NCBI RefSeq assembly: GCF_040784915.1
Contig: NZ_CP160797.1
Span: forward strand, 494,001-558,000
Reading direction: 5' to 3'
Origin: Bacillus vallismortis
Lineage (GTDB): Bacteria; Bacillota; Bacilli; Bacillales; Bacillaceae
DNA length: 64,000 nt
Shown here: piece by piece, positions 16,203 to 25,100 of the stretch
Layout: the number at the start of each line of letters is the position of its first letter
How positions within the stretch are numbered: the first letter of the stretch is position 1
Made by a program: the position numbers and the translations under genes
The notes under the pieces: generated by a model
What the model saw: the letters and a program-made list of their open reading frames with translations, nothing else
What the model was told of the DNA's origin: nothing
The model's database searches: none

Positions 16203-17468
16203 ATGAAACTGTTTAAAAATTTAACAGTTCAGGTCATAACTGCGGTCATCATCGGGGTCATTGTCGGGCTGGTCTGGCCTGATATCGGAAAAGAAATGAA
16301 ACCGCTTGGCGATACATTTATCAACGCTGTTAAAATGGTGATCGCCCCAATCATTTTTTTCACTATCGTTCTCGGGATTGCAAAAATGGGCGATATGAAG
16401 AAGGTTGGAAAAGTAGGGGGAAAAGCGTTTATTTATTTCGAGGTTGTCACAACTCTCGCACTCATTATCGGTTTGTTCGTCGTTAATATTATAAAGCCGG
16501 GATCGGGGCTTGATTACAGCAAGCTTGAAAAGGGTGATGTATCACAATACACGCAAAATGGCGGTCAGGGAATCGACTGGATTGAATTTGTCACACACAT
16601 TGTTCCGTCCAACATGGTTGATGCCTTCGCAAAAGGGGACATTTTGCAGGTCTTATTCTTTTCGATTCTTTTCGGAGTCGGTCTTGCGGCATTAGGTGAA
16701 AAAGGGAAAAGCGTCATTGATTTCTTCGACAAGATTTCTCACGTCTTTTTCAAAATCATCGGCTATATCATGCGCGCGGCGCCAATCGGGGCATTCGGGG
16801 CGATGGCGTATACGATCGGGCACTTCGGTCTCGATTCCATCAAGCCGCTGGCAAGTTTAATGATGTCTGTTTATATTACGATGTTCCTGTTCGTATTTGT
16901 AGCTTTAAATATCATCTGCAAGCTTTACGGATTCAGTCTGTGGAATTACCTGCGCTTTATTAAAGATGAGCTTCTGATCGTGCTTGGCACAAGCTCTTCA
17001 GAATCGGTGCTTCCGCGTATGATGGATAAAATGGAGCGTTACGGCTGTTCAAAATCCGTTGTCGGGCTTGTCATTCCGACGGGCTATTCATTTAACCTTG
17101 ACGGCACATCGATTTATTTATCAATGGCGACGGTTTTTCTGGCACAGGTGTTTGGAGTGGACCTCAGCATTGGCCAGCAAATTACAATTATCCTCGTTCT
17201 GATGCTGACATCGAAGGGAGCGGCCGGTGTGACGGGAAGCGGATTTATCGTCCTTGCCTCAACACTGTCAGCGCTTCAGGTCATTCCGCTGGAGGGTCTT
17301 GCACTCCTGCTTGGGGTTGACCGTTTCATGAGTGAAGGAAGAGCGATTGTGAACCTGATCGGAAACGGAATCGCCACGATCATTGTTGCAAAAAGCGAAA
17401 ATGAATTCGATGAAGCAAAAAGCATAGAGGCTGTTGAAGACATGAAAAAAATGAAAACAGCAGTTTAA
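16203..17468 (+). CDS. dctP: C4-dicarboxylate/proton symporter DctP
   Basis: A 421-residue DAACS-family transporter with eight membrane helices and two hairpins. The serine-rich motif LGTSSSESVLPRMM and the substrate-site motif IPTGYSFNLDGTSIYL are intact. It imports fumarate, succinate and malate. The ATG at 16203 is chosen, 9 bases after AGGGGG; the ATG at 16194 is immediately after that site. Expected to be controlled by DctR from the 119-bp upstream gap, where I did not identify the operator. Confidence 0.94.
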   Translation: MKLFKNLTVQVITAVIIGVIVGLVWPDIGKEMKPLGDTFINAVKMVIAPIIFFTIVLGIAKMGDMKKVGKVGGKAFIYFEVVTTLALIIGLFVVNIIKPGSGLDYSKLEKGDVSQYTQNGGQGIDWIEFVTHIVPSNMVDAFAKGDILQVLFFSILFGVGLAALGEKGKSVIDFFDKISHVFFKIIGYIMRAAPIGAFGAMAYTIGHFGLDSIKPLASLMMSVYITMFLFVFVALNIICKLYGFSLWNYLRFIKDELLIVLGTSSSESVLPRMMDKMERYGCSKSVVGLVIPTGYSFNLDGTSIYLSMATVFLAQVFGVDLSIGQQITIILVLMLTSKGAAGVTGSGFIVLASTLSALQVIPLEGLALLLGVDRFMSEGRAIVNLIGNGIATIIVAKSENEFDEAKSIEAVEDMKKMKTAV

Positions 17469-17470
17469 GA

Positions 17471-17502
17471 AATGAGCGGCTCATCCATGGGGCCGTTTTT
17501 TT
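17471..17502 (+). terminator. Probable terminator after dctP
   Basis: CGGCTC and GGGCCG arms around a short loop, followed by TTTTTTT; the stem is imperfect. Confidence 0.5.
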
Positions 17503-17616
17503 AATTGTTTAAGAATTATTAAGGTAATGACAGAGACCTCAGCATTTTTTTGTTATATAATTTACAGATGGATACTATATTGAATTAAGGACGTTTGTCC
17601 TAACAGGGGTGTATAA

Positions 17617-18669
17617 ATGGCCGCTTTAGTTAAATTTTTTCAGCACCCGGGAGTAAGGCGTTTTTCCGTCTTTGTCGTGTTAACTGGTGTGTTATATCTA
17701 TTTAAGAGCATGATCAACTTAATCTTGCTTACTTTCATTTTCACCTTTCTAATGGATCGTTTGGAGTTTGTCGTACGGCAGTTCGCAAGTCGATTCTTCC
17801 GCGTGAGCCAGCGGGTTGTCATTACGTTTCTTTACGTGTTGCTGGCTGTTTTGCTTACAGTTGGGGGATTTGTTTTTTATCCGATCGTCGCGGCGCAGAT
17901 TCAGCAGCTGGCTAAGCAGATTAAACATATTGCGTATCACCCGGACACCATCCCTTTCTTTGATGAGATCACCAGTGTTTTCGGAGATATTAATATCAGT
18001 TCATATGTCAAAGAGGGTTTCAATGTGGTGTATACGTATCTGGCCGATATCAGCACATTTGGCTTGCAGGTCGTAATGGCGCTCGTTCTCAGCATGTTTT
18101 TCTTATTTGAGAAAAAACGGCTTTCAGAATTTATGGGGAAATTTAAAACGAGCAAACTGGCGGTCTTTTATGAGGAAATTGCTTTCTTCGGAAGAAAATT
18201 TGCAAGAACGTTCGGAAAAGTGCTTGAGGCTCAATTTATCATTGCGCTCGTCAACTGTGTTCTGACGTTTATCGCGCTTTGGATTATGCATTTCCCGCAG
18301 CTGTTTGGGCTTTCTATTATGGTGTTTTTCCTTGGATTAATTCCTGTAGCAGGCGTTGTCATTTCTTTGATTCCGCTCAGTATTATCGCATACAGCACAG
18401 GCGGCGGAATGTATGTGCTCTACATTGTGCTTGTCATATTCGCCATACATGCGATCGAAACCTATTTCTTAAATCCGAAGCTGATGTCTGCGAAAACAGA
18501 ACTGCCGATCTTTTTCACTTTCATAGTACTCATTTTCTCTGAGCACTTTTTAGGCATTTGGGGTTTAATTATCGGGATTCCGATCTTTGTGTTTCTCCTT
18601 GATATCCTTGATGTGACCAATAAGGAAGATGGACCCAAAAGATTCCAAGAAAAAAGTAACAAAAAATAG
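17617..18669 (+). CDS. ydbI: AI-2E-family membrane transporter YdbI
   Basis: A 350-residue protein of the AI-2E transporter/PerM family with about eight membrane helices. The last third (LFGLSIMVFFLGLIPVAGVVISLIPLSIIAYSTGGG) is the conserved family region. The C-terminal tail is hydrophilic and basic. The substrate is unknown in B. subtilis. It starts with ATG after AACAGGGGTG. The gene is followed at once by the promoter of the c-di-AMP riboswitch unit. Confidence 0.85.
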   Translation: MAALVKFFQHPGVRRFSVFVVLTGVLYLFKSMINLILLTFIFTFLMDRLEFVVRQFASRFFRVSQRVVITFLYVLLAVLLTVGGFVFYPIVAAQIQQLAKQIKHIAYHPDTIPFFDEITSVFGDINISSYVKEGFNVVYTYLADISTFGLQVVMALVLSMFFLFEKKRLSEFMGKFKTSKLAVFYEEIAFFGRKFARTFGKVLEAQFIIALVNCVLTFIALWIMHFPQLFGLSIMVFFLGLIPVAGVVISLIPLSIIAYSTGGGMYVLYIVLVIFAIHAIETYFLNPKLMSAKTELPIFFTFIVLIFSEHFLGIWGLIIGIPIFVFLLDILDVTNKEDGPKRFQEKSNKK

Positions 18670-18698
18670 TTTACAAAATTGGTTCTTTTCTGTATAAA
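18670..18698 (+). promoter_or_regulatory. SigA-type promoter of the riboswitch-symporter unit
   Basis: TTTACA at 18670-18675, a 17-base spacer and TATAAA at 18693-18698. It starts in the last codons of ydbI and points to the riboswitch. Confidence 0.65.
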
Positions 18699-18721
18699 TA
18701 AACTATCATACAATAGTAAGC

Positions 18722-18846
18722 CACACGCTTAATCCTTTTAACTAAGGAGTGGGGGACCCGATCTTTTGGGGTTAATTTTTCGTCAGAAAAACGGACATCT
18801 CTTCGTCCGAACCCGTCAGCTAACCTCATCAGCGTGAAGAGAGAAT
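18722..18846 (+). promoter_or_regulatory. c-di-AMP riboswitch (ydaO-yuaA class)
   Basis: The conserved blocks of the ydaO-yuaA aptamer appear in order: CGCTTAATC, GGAGTGGGGGACCC, GGGGTTAAT, then CGAACCCGTCAGCTAACCTC and AGCGTGAAGAGAG. This class binds two c-di-AMP molecules and turns expression off through a downstream terminator. A strong terminator hairpin follows at 18870-18902 and the next gene is a DAACS symporter, so c-di-AMP is predicted to shut off amino-acid uptake. I recall this class in strain 168 only before kimA and ktrAB. Confidence 0.9.
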
Positions 18847-18869
18847 CCAGTGGTTTGATGTTATAGCCA

Positions 18870-18902
18870 AAGCCCACGGGAGTCTCTCGCGGGCTTTTTT
18901 TC
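18870..18902 (+). terminator. Riboswitch-controlled intrinsic terminator
   Basis: AGCCCACGGGAG and CTCGCGGGCT arms followed by TTTTTTT, 20 bases before the symporter ribosome site. It is positioned as the expression platform of the c-di-AMP aptamer. Confidence 0.85.
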
Positions 18903-18921
18903 AAAAAAGGGAGGAATGCAG

Positions 18922-20160
18922 ATGAAGCTGGCTACAAAGATAATCATTGCATTGGTGCTGGGTGCGGTGACGGGAATTATTCTTAACCTGACATCACCTG
19001 AATTATTTGAAAATTTGAATAAGTTTGTATTCGGTCCGCTTGGTACGATCTTTTTAAACCTTATCAAAATGCTTGTCGTTCCGATTGTCTTTTTCTCACT
19101 GACACTGGGAGTAGCTGGACTGGGCGATCCTAAGAAGCTTGGCAGAATCGGTGTAAAGGCGATTTCTTATTTTCTCGTCACAACTGCAGTGGCGATTACC
19201 ATTGCCATCATTTTAGCTCTTGTCATCAAACCGGGAGAGTTTGGAACATATGATACATCGTCTGCCGAATTCACTGCTGAAAAAGCGCCAAGTATTGCGG
19301 ACACCCTGTTAAACATTATTCCGACCAATCCTGTTCAAGCGATGACCGAGGGGAATATGCTGCAGATTATCGCTTTTGCCATTTTTGTCGGGCTTGGGAT
19401 TACAATGCTCGGTAAAAAAGCGGATATGCTTCTCAAAGTTGTTGAGCAAGGAAATGAATTGATGATGTACCTAGTGAATCTGGTCATGAAGTTTGCTCCG
19501 TATGGCACATTCGGTTTGATTGCGACAGCCGTGGGAAGCCAAGGGTTCAGTGCAATGAAAGCGATGGGCTTGTACATGCTTGTAGTAACCATTGCATTAT
19601 TGATACATGCAGTCGTAACCTACGGATCTACGGTAGCGCTTATCGCCAAAAGAAATCCGATTACGTTCTTTAAAGATTTCTCAGAGGTTATGGTCGTCGC
19701 GTTCAGTACTTCCAGCAGCAATGCGACTCTGCCGGTTTCCATGGATGTGGCACAGAAAAAACTAAAGGTGCCTGAGCCGATCAGCAGCTTTGTCCAGCCG
19801 CTGGGCGCTACAATTAATATGGACGGAACAGCCATCATGCAAGGGGTAGCCACCGTCTTCATTGCCCAGGTATTCGGGCATGATCTGACACTCACGCAGC
19901 TGCTGATGGTCGTACTGACGGCTGTATTAGCAAGTATCGGAACCGCGGGTGTTCCGGGAGTCGGTTTGATTATGCTTGCTATGGTGCTTCAATCTGTCGG
20001 TCTGCCTGTTGAGGGAATCGGGTTGATCCTTGGAATTGACCGCCTGCTTGATATGCTTCGTACAGTTGTAAATACAACAGGAGACGCGGCCTGCGCTGTC
20101 ATTGTGACAGAAACAGAGAAGAACAAACAGCCTGAGCAAACGTCGACTCTATCGGTTTAA
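18922..20160 (+). CDS. DAACS-family (glutamate/aspartate-type) sodium symporter
   Basis: A 412-residue transporter of the dicarboxylate/amino acid:cation symporter family. It keeps the serine-rich AFSTSSSNATLPVSMD hairpin, the NMDGTAIMQG substrate and sodium motif in helix 7, and the helix 8 motif LGIDRLLDMLRTVVNTTGDA with the Arg and Asp used for acidic amino acids. It is clearly distinct from the neighbouring dctP and from GltP and GltT as I remember them. The second ATG (18922) is 7 bases from AAAGGGAGG. The c-di-AMP riboswitch just upstream suggests osmotic or potassium-linked control of glutamate/aspartate uptake; the exact substrate is inferred. Confidence 0.85.
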   Translation: MKLATKIIIALVLGAVTGIILNLTSPELFENLNKFVFGPLGTIFLNLIKMLVVPIVFFSLTLGVAGLGDPKKLGRIGVKAISYFLVTTAVAITIAIILALVIKPGEFGTYDTSSAEFTAEKAPSIADTLLNIIPTNPVQAMTEGNMLQIIAFAIFVGLGITMLGKKADMLLKVVEQGNELMMYLVNLVMKFAPYGTFGLIATAVGSQGFSAMKAMGLYMLVVTIALLIHAVVTYGSTVALIAKRNPITFFKDFSEVMVVAFSTSSSNATLPVSMDVAQKKLKVPEPISSFVQPLGATINMDGTAIMQGVATVFIAQVFGHDLTLTQLLMVVLTAVLASIGTAGVPGVGLIMLAMVLQSVGLPVEGIGLILGIDRLLDMLRTVVNTTGDAACAVIVTETEKNKQPEQTSTLSV

Positions 20161-20251
20161 CCAAACATTTGGAAGCAACAAATGCTATAATACAAACAGT
20201 GCCTAATTGTTGGGCACTGTTTATTTTTTGCCGAAAAAGGAGGAAGGCTTT

Positions 20252-21178
20252 ATGGCTGAGCCGATTTTACATATTAAAGGCCTCGATAAAAAGATCGGGT
20301 CTAAACAGATTTTAAAACAGATCAGCATGGACGTCATGGAGGGAGAAATCATCGGCCTGCTCGGCCCGAATGGTTCAGGGAAAACAACACTCATCCGTAT
20401 CATCGTCGGGCTGTTAAAACAAAACAGCGGAAGTGTGACAATCAGCGGATTCCAGCATGATACAGAGTTTGAACAAGCGATGGAAGCTGTGGGGGCGATC
20501 GTCGAAAACCCAGAGTTCTATCCGTACCTGACAGGCTGGGAAAACCTCAAGCACTTTGCGAATATGCACAAAAAAATAGCGGATGAACGGCTTGATGAAG
20601 TGGTGGAACGTGTCGGGCTGACGTCAGCGATTCATGATAAGGTCAAAACCTATTCCCTTGGCATGCGCCAGCGACTTGGCATTGCGCAGGCGATCCTTCA
20701 CGGGCCGAAGCTTCTTATTTTAGATGAGCCGACAAACGGTCTGGACCCCGCTGGCATGAAGGATTTTCGCGATCATATTAAAGAGCTCGCGGAAAAGGAA
20801 GGGACAGCAGTCCTATTCGCCACCCATTTATTGCGCGAGGTTGAAGATCTGTGTGACCGTGTCATTATTATTCAAAAAGGCGAGATCAAAGCGGAAGTCA
20901 GCTTATATGGAACTGATCAAACAACAGAAAAAGCAATCATTGAAGTGCAGCCGGAAGAAAAAGCACTCAATTGGCTGACAAGCAATCAATATCAAGCTGA
21001 GCGGCAAGACGGGGCGATTGTTGTTGAGGTAGCAAAAGAAAACATTCCGGAGCTGAACCGCTCACTTGTCGGACAAGGCCTGGATGTATTTTCCGTTATG
21101 CCTTACACGCAATCACTGGAAGATGAATTCATAAAAGCGACAACTGTCCATCAAGAGGAGGGAGAAGAGCTTGTCTAA
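20252..21178 (+). CDS. ydbJ: ABC transporter ATP-binding protein YdbJ
   Basis: A 308-residue ABC ATPase. Walker A is GPNGSGKTT (about 38-46), the signature YSLGMRQ (about 135-141), Walker B LLILDEP (about 155-161) followed by the D-loop, and the switch His in ATHLL. The C-terminal 90 residues form an accessory domain as in drug or lantibiotic-immunity type exporters. The start at 20252 follows AAGGAGG. YdbK, the permease, overlaps its 3' end by 8 bases. Substrate unknown. Confidence 0.9.
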   Translation: MAEPILHIKGLDKKIGSKQILKQISMDVMEGEIIGLLGPNGSGKTTLIRIIVGLLKQNSGSVTISGFQHDTEFEQAMEAVGAIVENPEFYPYLTGWENLKHFANMHKKIADERLDEVVERVGLTSAIHDKVKTYSLGMRQRLGIAQAILHGPKLLILDEPTNGLDPAGMKDFRDHIKELAEKEGTAVLFATHLLREVEDLCDRVIIIQKGEIKAEVSLYGTDQTTEKAIIEVQPEEKALNWLTSNQYQAERQDGAIVVEVAKENIPELNRSLVGQGLDVFSVMPYTQSLEDEFIKATTVHQEEGEELV

Positions 21179-21938
21179 ATTAGTTTGGAATGAACATATG
21201 AAACTTTTTAATCGGAAGGTCACATTGATATCTCTTATCTTGATGGCGGTCTTTCAATTTTTCATGGCTTTGATCATTAAACGGATTGTCATCAGTGCCG
21301 GGACAGATGAAAACTTCATCGGCTATTTTTCGTATACACCGAGCCTGAACATCCTGCTGCAGGCGTTAACGATCGTGATTGCAGCGACAATTGTTTCGAT
21401 GGAGTTTGATAAAAAGACGATCAAATTTCTGCTCATTCGTCCGGTTAAACGTCAAAAGGTTTTTTGGTCAAAATTAATCACAATTGTGATGGCCAGCTTT
21501 TATTTGTATTTGGCATACTACATTCTGGCATTATTATTCGGTCTTATCTTTTTTGGCACATCCGTGACTTCAGAATCACAGGCATTGCTGATCAACACTT
21601 TGGAGCTGATCGGGTCAAACTGGCTTGAAGCCGTAATGATGGGATTGTTCGGGCTGCTTTGTTCTTCGCTGTTCCGCAACAGCGCGGTAGCTGTCGTCGT
21701 TTCTTTTGTCGTTTTATATGGAGCGAGTACACTTGTCCAGCTCATGAAGCTGTTTGAAAACAAATGGGGCAGCTTTTTACTTTTTGCGAACACTGACTTT
21801 ACCCAATACAGCAGCGGCCAGACCGTGTTGTTTTCAGGCATGACGCCATTGTTTTCAGTGGGGATTATCGTCATACATGCCATATTTTTCATTGCGGTTG
21901 GCTGGTGGTGCTTCTGTAAACGGGATGTCCGGGTATAA
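21171..21938 (+). CDS. ydbK: ABC transporter permease YdbK
   Basis: A 255-residue ABC-2-type permease with six hydrophobic helices and the family's EFDKKTIKFLLIRPVKRQKVFWSKL cytoplasmic loop (about 75-100). It starts with TTG inside the end of ydbJ, after GAGGGAGAAG, so the pair is co-translated. Function unknown beyond export with YdbJ. Confidence 0.88.
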   Translation: MSKLVWNEHMKLFNRKVTLISLILMAVFQFFMALIIKRIVISAGTDENFIGYFSYTPSLNILLQALTIVIAATIVSMEFDKKTIKFLLIRPVKRQKVFWSKLITIVMASFYLYLAYYILALLFGLIFFGTSVTSESQALLINTLELIGSNWLEAVMMGLFGLLCSSLFRNSAVAVVVSFVVLYGASTLVQLMKLFENKWGSFLLFANTDFTQYSSGQTVLFSGMTPLFSVGIIVIHAIFFIAVGWWCFCKRDVRV

Positions 21939-22032
21939 AGGCAAGGAATGACACTTTTGTGAAAAAAATCACGTAAATCAATATCAGCTGATATTTTGGT
22001 TTATACTAAAGGTACTGACGGAGGTGTCTCGA

Positions 22033-22368
22033 TTGAGGAACTTTATTACCGCTTTACCGATCGTATTGCTGCTTGGATTCTCATTTGTGTCATTCATGTT
22101 TCAGTTTGAGCATCTTGTTTATTTCAGACTCGCGCTTGGATTGTTTTCTCTCGCGGGGCTGTACATGATATATAAAATGAAGACGGGCATCCGTTATTTT
22201 ATCATCTATCTGTATGCAAGCTGGATTGTGCTTGCGGCAGTAACCGCTTTTGAAGAGCCGATTTTCTCGAGCTTTTTCTTTGGCGGCTTGGTGATGACAA
22301 TGGGGTACCTGACATATATGCTGATTTATCTCGGCATGAAACAAGACCGGGATGCAAATCCTGTCTAA
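22033..22368 (+). CDS. ydbL: Small integral membrane protein YdbL
   Basis: A 111-residue protein with four hydrophobic helices and little else. The TTG at 22033 is 6 bases after GGAGGTG and gives the length I recall for YdbL. It has its own terminator. The function is unknown. Confidence 0.78.
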   Translation: MRNFITALPIVLLLGFSFVSFMFQFEHLVYFRLALGLFSLAGLYMIYKMKTGIRYFIIYLYASWIVLAAVTAFEEPIFSSFFFGGLVMTMGYLTYMLIYLGMKQDRDANPV

Positions 22369-22371
22369 TCG

Positions 22372-22404
22372 CGCTGTTCCCTTGCGGAACGGCGTATTTT
22401 TTTT
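22372..22404 (+). terminator. Terminator after ydbL
   Basis: CGCTGTTCC and GGAACGGCG arms, loop CTTGC, then a T-rich tail. Confidence 0.85.
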
Positions 22405-22499
22405 ATCCCCGACAAAAAGGTTAACAGTTGCGGAATAATGGCAGGAAATCTATAATACATATTAAATTTATCGGAATTAAAACCTTGGGGGGCTGCCGG

Positions 22500-23642
22500 A
22501 TGTCATTATTTATACAAAACGATCAACAGCGGCAATGGATGGAGAGAATCGGACGGATTGCGGATGAATTTCAGCAAACGGCCGCTGAAGATGACGAACA
22601 GGGACGGTTTCCTGCAGAAAAAATACAAAAACTGCGTGATGCTGGGTATACGGCTTTAACATTGCCGGCATCTCATGGAGGAGGGGGCATTTCTGTTTAC
22701 GATATGCTCCTGTATCAAGAACGGCTGGCACGGGGAGACGCTCCCGCAGCGCTAAGCATCGGCTGGCATATGAGCGTAATCGGAGAGCTCGGAGAAGGCA
22801 ACAGCTGGGATAAAGACGTGTTTGCGTTTATTGCAAAGGAAGTTCAAAACGGAGCCGTTATCAACAGGGCGGCGACAGAAGCGAACACCGGAAGCCCGAC
22901 AAGAGGAGGGCGCCCCGGTACAAACGCCGTCAAAAAGGATGGCAAATGGGCAGTGAACGGAAGAAAAACCTTTACGACGATGTCGCAAGCACTGGATTAT
23001 TTTTTAGTCACGGCATGGATTGAAGAAAAACAATCAACAGGCGTGTTTCTCATTCATAAAGATGATCCCGGATTGTCGATTGAAGAAACGTGGGATATGA
23101 TGGCGATGCGGGCTACTGGAAGCCATGACCTTGTATTGAATGGGGTAACGCTTGATGAGGATAAACTGGTGGAATTGCTTCAAGGGCCTCGGGGAGCAAA
23201 GCCAAATGGCTGGCTGCTTCACATCCCGGCGATTTATCTTGGCATTGCTCAAGCAGCGCGAGACTATGCGGTGCAATTTGCGTCTGAGTATTCTCCAAAC
23301 AGTTTGAAGGGACCGATCAAAAATGTCCCGGCCGTACAGCAAAGAACAGGCGAAATGGAGCTTGATCTGACTAATGCCAGACATTTTCTTTTCCATATCG
23401 CCCAATTGTATGATGATCCGGAGCGCCGCCCTCACTTGAGAAGCGAGCTCGGTGCGGCGAAACATATCGTCACAAATGCTGCGCTGTCTGTTGTCGATAA
23501 AGCGATGAGAATTGTCGGTGCCAAAAGCCTAGAACGAACCAACCCGCTTCAGCGCTATTATCGTGATGCGCGCGCAGGCCTCCATAACCCGCCGATGGAT
23601 GATGCGGTAATCCAAAAGCTGGCCTCAGAAGCGTTTGAGTGA
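22500..23642 (+). CDS. ydbM: Acyl-CoA dehydrogenase-family flavoprotein YdbM
   Basis: A 380-residue protein of the acyl-CoA dehydrogenase fold: N-terminal helical domain, then the FAD-contact segment (INRAATEANTGSPTRGG, NGRKTFTTM), beta domain, and C-terminal four-helix bundle ending NPLQRYYRDARAGLHNPPMDD. The last motif is typical of the DszC/DBT-monooxygenase-like branch. It oxidises an acyl-CoA or flavin-linked substrate; which one is not evident. The start follows GGGGGGC. A bidirectional terminator separates it from fbpB. Confidence 0.85.
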   Translation: MSLFIQNDQQRQWMERIGRIADEFQQTAAEDDEQGRFPAEKIQKLRDAGYTALTLPASHGGGGISVYDMLLYQERLARGDAPAALSIGWHMSVIGELGEGNSWDKDVFAFIAKEVQNGAVINRAATEANTGSPTRGGRPGTNAVKKDGKWAVNGRKTFTTMSQALDYFLVTAWIEEKQSTGVFLIHKDDPGLSIEETWDMMAMRATGSHDLVLNGVTLDEDKLVELLQGPRGAKPNGWLLHIPAIYLGIAQAARDYAVQFASEYSPNSLKGPIKNVPAVQQRTGEMELDLTNARHFLFHIAQLYDDPERRPHLRSELGAAKHIVTNAALSVVDKAMRIVGAKSLERTNPLQRYYRDARAGLHNPPMDDAVIQKLASEAFE

Positions 23643-23643
23643 T

Positions 23644-23676
23644 GAAAAAAAAGAGCCTTCCCGGCTCTTTTTATGT
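23644..23676. terminator. Bidirectional terminator between ydbM and fbpB
   Basis: AAAAAGAGCC and CGGCTCTTTTT form a stem with TTCC loop; it overlaps the fbpB stop codon. Confidence 0.8.
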
Positions 23677-23817
23677 ATTGTTTTGCTCTTGCAGATTTTT
23701 TTGATGCTTGCGGTCGATTCTGTCATAAATGATATTCATCAGCTTTGGGTTGCCCATAATCGCCTCTTTGTTTTCCTGGATCAGCTGCTGGTAGGTTTTT
23801 ACTTTACGCTTCGACAT
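23671..23817 (-). CDS. fbpB: FbpB, small basic partner of the iron-sparing response
   Basis: A 48-residue basic protein (MSKRKVKTYQQLIQENKEAI... to ...QKNLQEQNNT). It matches the size and sequence I recall for FbpB (YdbN), proposed to act with the small RNA FsrA as an RNA chaperone that represses iron-rich proteins when iron is scarce. Its start overlaps the end of fbpA by 14 bases, so the two are one transcript under the Fur box at 23996-24014. Confidence 0.88.
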   Translation of the reverse strand: MSKRKVKTYQQLIQENKEAIMGNPKLMNIIYDRIDRKHQKNLQEQNNT

Positions 23818-23968
23818 GCTCTGGTTCCCTCCTGACATGTTTGTATTCACTTTCTAACTCTGTCAGCGACAATTCATATAAATGACGCGTGGACTTTTTG
23901 TATATACCATTCTGTATTAACAGATGAATGAGCTGTTTTTTTCTGATTTCTCCAGACTGAGGTGTCAT
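23804..23968 (-). CDS. fbpA: FbpA, small iron-responsive protein
   Basis: A 54-residue charged protein beginning MTPQSGEIRKKQLIHLLIQNGIYK and ending REPEHVEA. In B. subtilis fbpA lies directly before fbpB and both are Fur-regulated helpers of FsrA. The ATG at 23968 is 10 bases after GGAGGT; a TTG at 23986 would add six residues, giving about the 59-60 residues reported for FbpA. So the true start is uncertain, the gene is not. Confidence 0.82.
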   Translation of the reverse strand: MTPQSGEIRKKQLIHLLIQNGIYKKSTRHLYELSLTELESEYKHVRREPEHVEA

Positions 23969-23995
23969 TGTGTCACCAACCTCCAATCAAACGAT

Positions 23996-24014
23996 ATTGA
24001 TAATCATTATCAAT
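23996..24014. promoter_or_regulatory. Fur box upstream of fbpAB
   Basis: ATTGATAATCATTATCAAT is a perfect 19-bp Fur palindrome about 30 bases upstream of fbpA. Confidence 0.95.
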
Positions 24015-24213
24015 TAACCACAGTATACAATGTCCCCAATAACCTGTAAAGGTGAAAACAGTCCTATTCTTTCATCAATTTGCAAATATTCAACAGATCG
24101 ACAAAATGTTTCCCGGGCAATAATTGCTGTCGAAATGTTCCTGTGCATTGAATGCTGCTGCTATTTTTTATGTTTTGAACCATACTATGTAACAGATTGG
24201 AGGCTGATATTCA

Positions 24214-25086
24214 ATGGAGCGGACAAAAAATCTGAAAAAGGGAGAAAAAGGGGCGCTCCTCAATATTTTCGCATATGTCATCCTTGCTGTTGTGAAGCTA
24301 GTCGTTGGGATTCTCTATCACTCCGAAGCGCTGAGAGCAGACGGATTAAATAATGGAACAGATATTGTAGCGTCAGTAGCGGTACTGATTGGATTGCGTA
24401 TTTCTCAAAGGCCGGCTGACAACGATCATCCATATGGCCATTATCGGGCTGAAACGATTTCGTCCCTCGTTGCGTCTTTTATAATGATGGTTGTCGGCAT
24501 TGAAGTGTTAATTGGCGGAGGAAGAGCGATTGCGGACGGAACAACGGAAACGCCAAGTCTTATTGCAGCATGGACGGCGTTAGGAAGTGCTGTGTTTATG
24601 TATGGCATCTATTTATATAACAAAAGGCTGGCGGCATCCATTAAAAGCTCTGCTCTGATGGCGGCGGCAAAAGACAGCAGGTCAGACGCCTTTGTAAGTG
24701 CCGGAGCGTTTATAGGTGTGATGTCAGCCCAGCTGCAGCTGCCGTGGATCGATCCGGTAACAGCTTTTATCATCGGCATCGTGATTTGCAAGACGGCGTG
24801 GGATATCTTTAAAGACGCTTCACATTCGTTAACAGACGGCTTTCACTTAAAAGATCTTGAGCCTTACAAACAGACTGTCGGCAGAATTAAGAATGTACAT
24901 CGTTTAAAAGATGTGAAAGCGAGGTATTTAGGCAGCACAGTTCATATTGAGATGGTCATTACGGTTGATCCGAAGCTTACAGTAGAGGAAGGCCATGGTG
25001 TGGCGGATGAAGTAGAAGACAAAATAAAACATGAACACGATGTCACTCATGTTCATGTTCATGTAGAGCCCGACGACATAAAATAA
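24214..25086 (+). CDS. ydbO: Cation diffusion facilitator YdbO
   Basis: A 290-residue CDF transporter. It has six membrane helices with metal-site motifs NNGTDIVAS in helix 2 and SRSDAFVSAGAF in helix 5, the DHPYGHYRAETI loop, and a cytoplasmic C-terminal domain that ends with a His cluster (HEHDVTHVHVHVEP). It would export a divalent metal in exchange for protons; Zn2+, Fe2+ or Mn2+ are possible. A GGAGGC site precedes the ATG. Its location beside Fur-controlled fbpAB is suggestive only. Confidence 0.88.
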   Translation: MERTKNLKKGEKGALLNIFAYVILAVVKLVVGILYHSEALRADGLNNGTDIVASVAVLIGLRISQRPADNDHPYGHYRAETISSLVASFIMMVVGIEVLIGGGRAIADGTTETPSLIAAWTALGSAVFMYGIYLYNKRLAASIKSSALMAAAKDSRSDAFVSAGAFIGVMSAQLQLPWIDPVTAFIIGIVICKTAWDIFKDASHSLTDGFHLKDLEPYKQTVGRIKNVHRLKDVKARYLGSTVHIEMVITVDPKLTVEEGHGVADEVEDKIKHEHDVTHVHVHVEPDDIK

Positions 25087-25100
25087 GGCTGTTTAACGAA

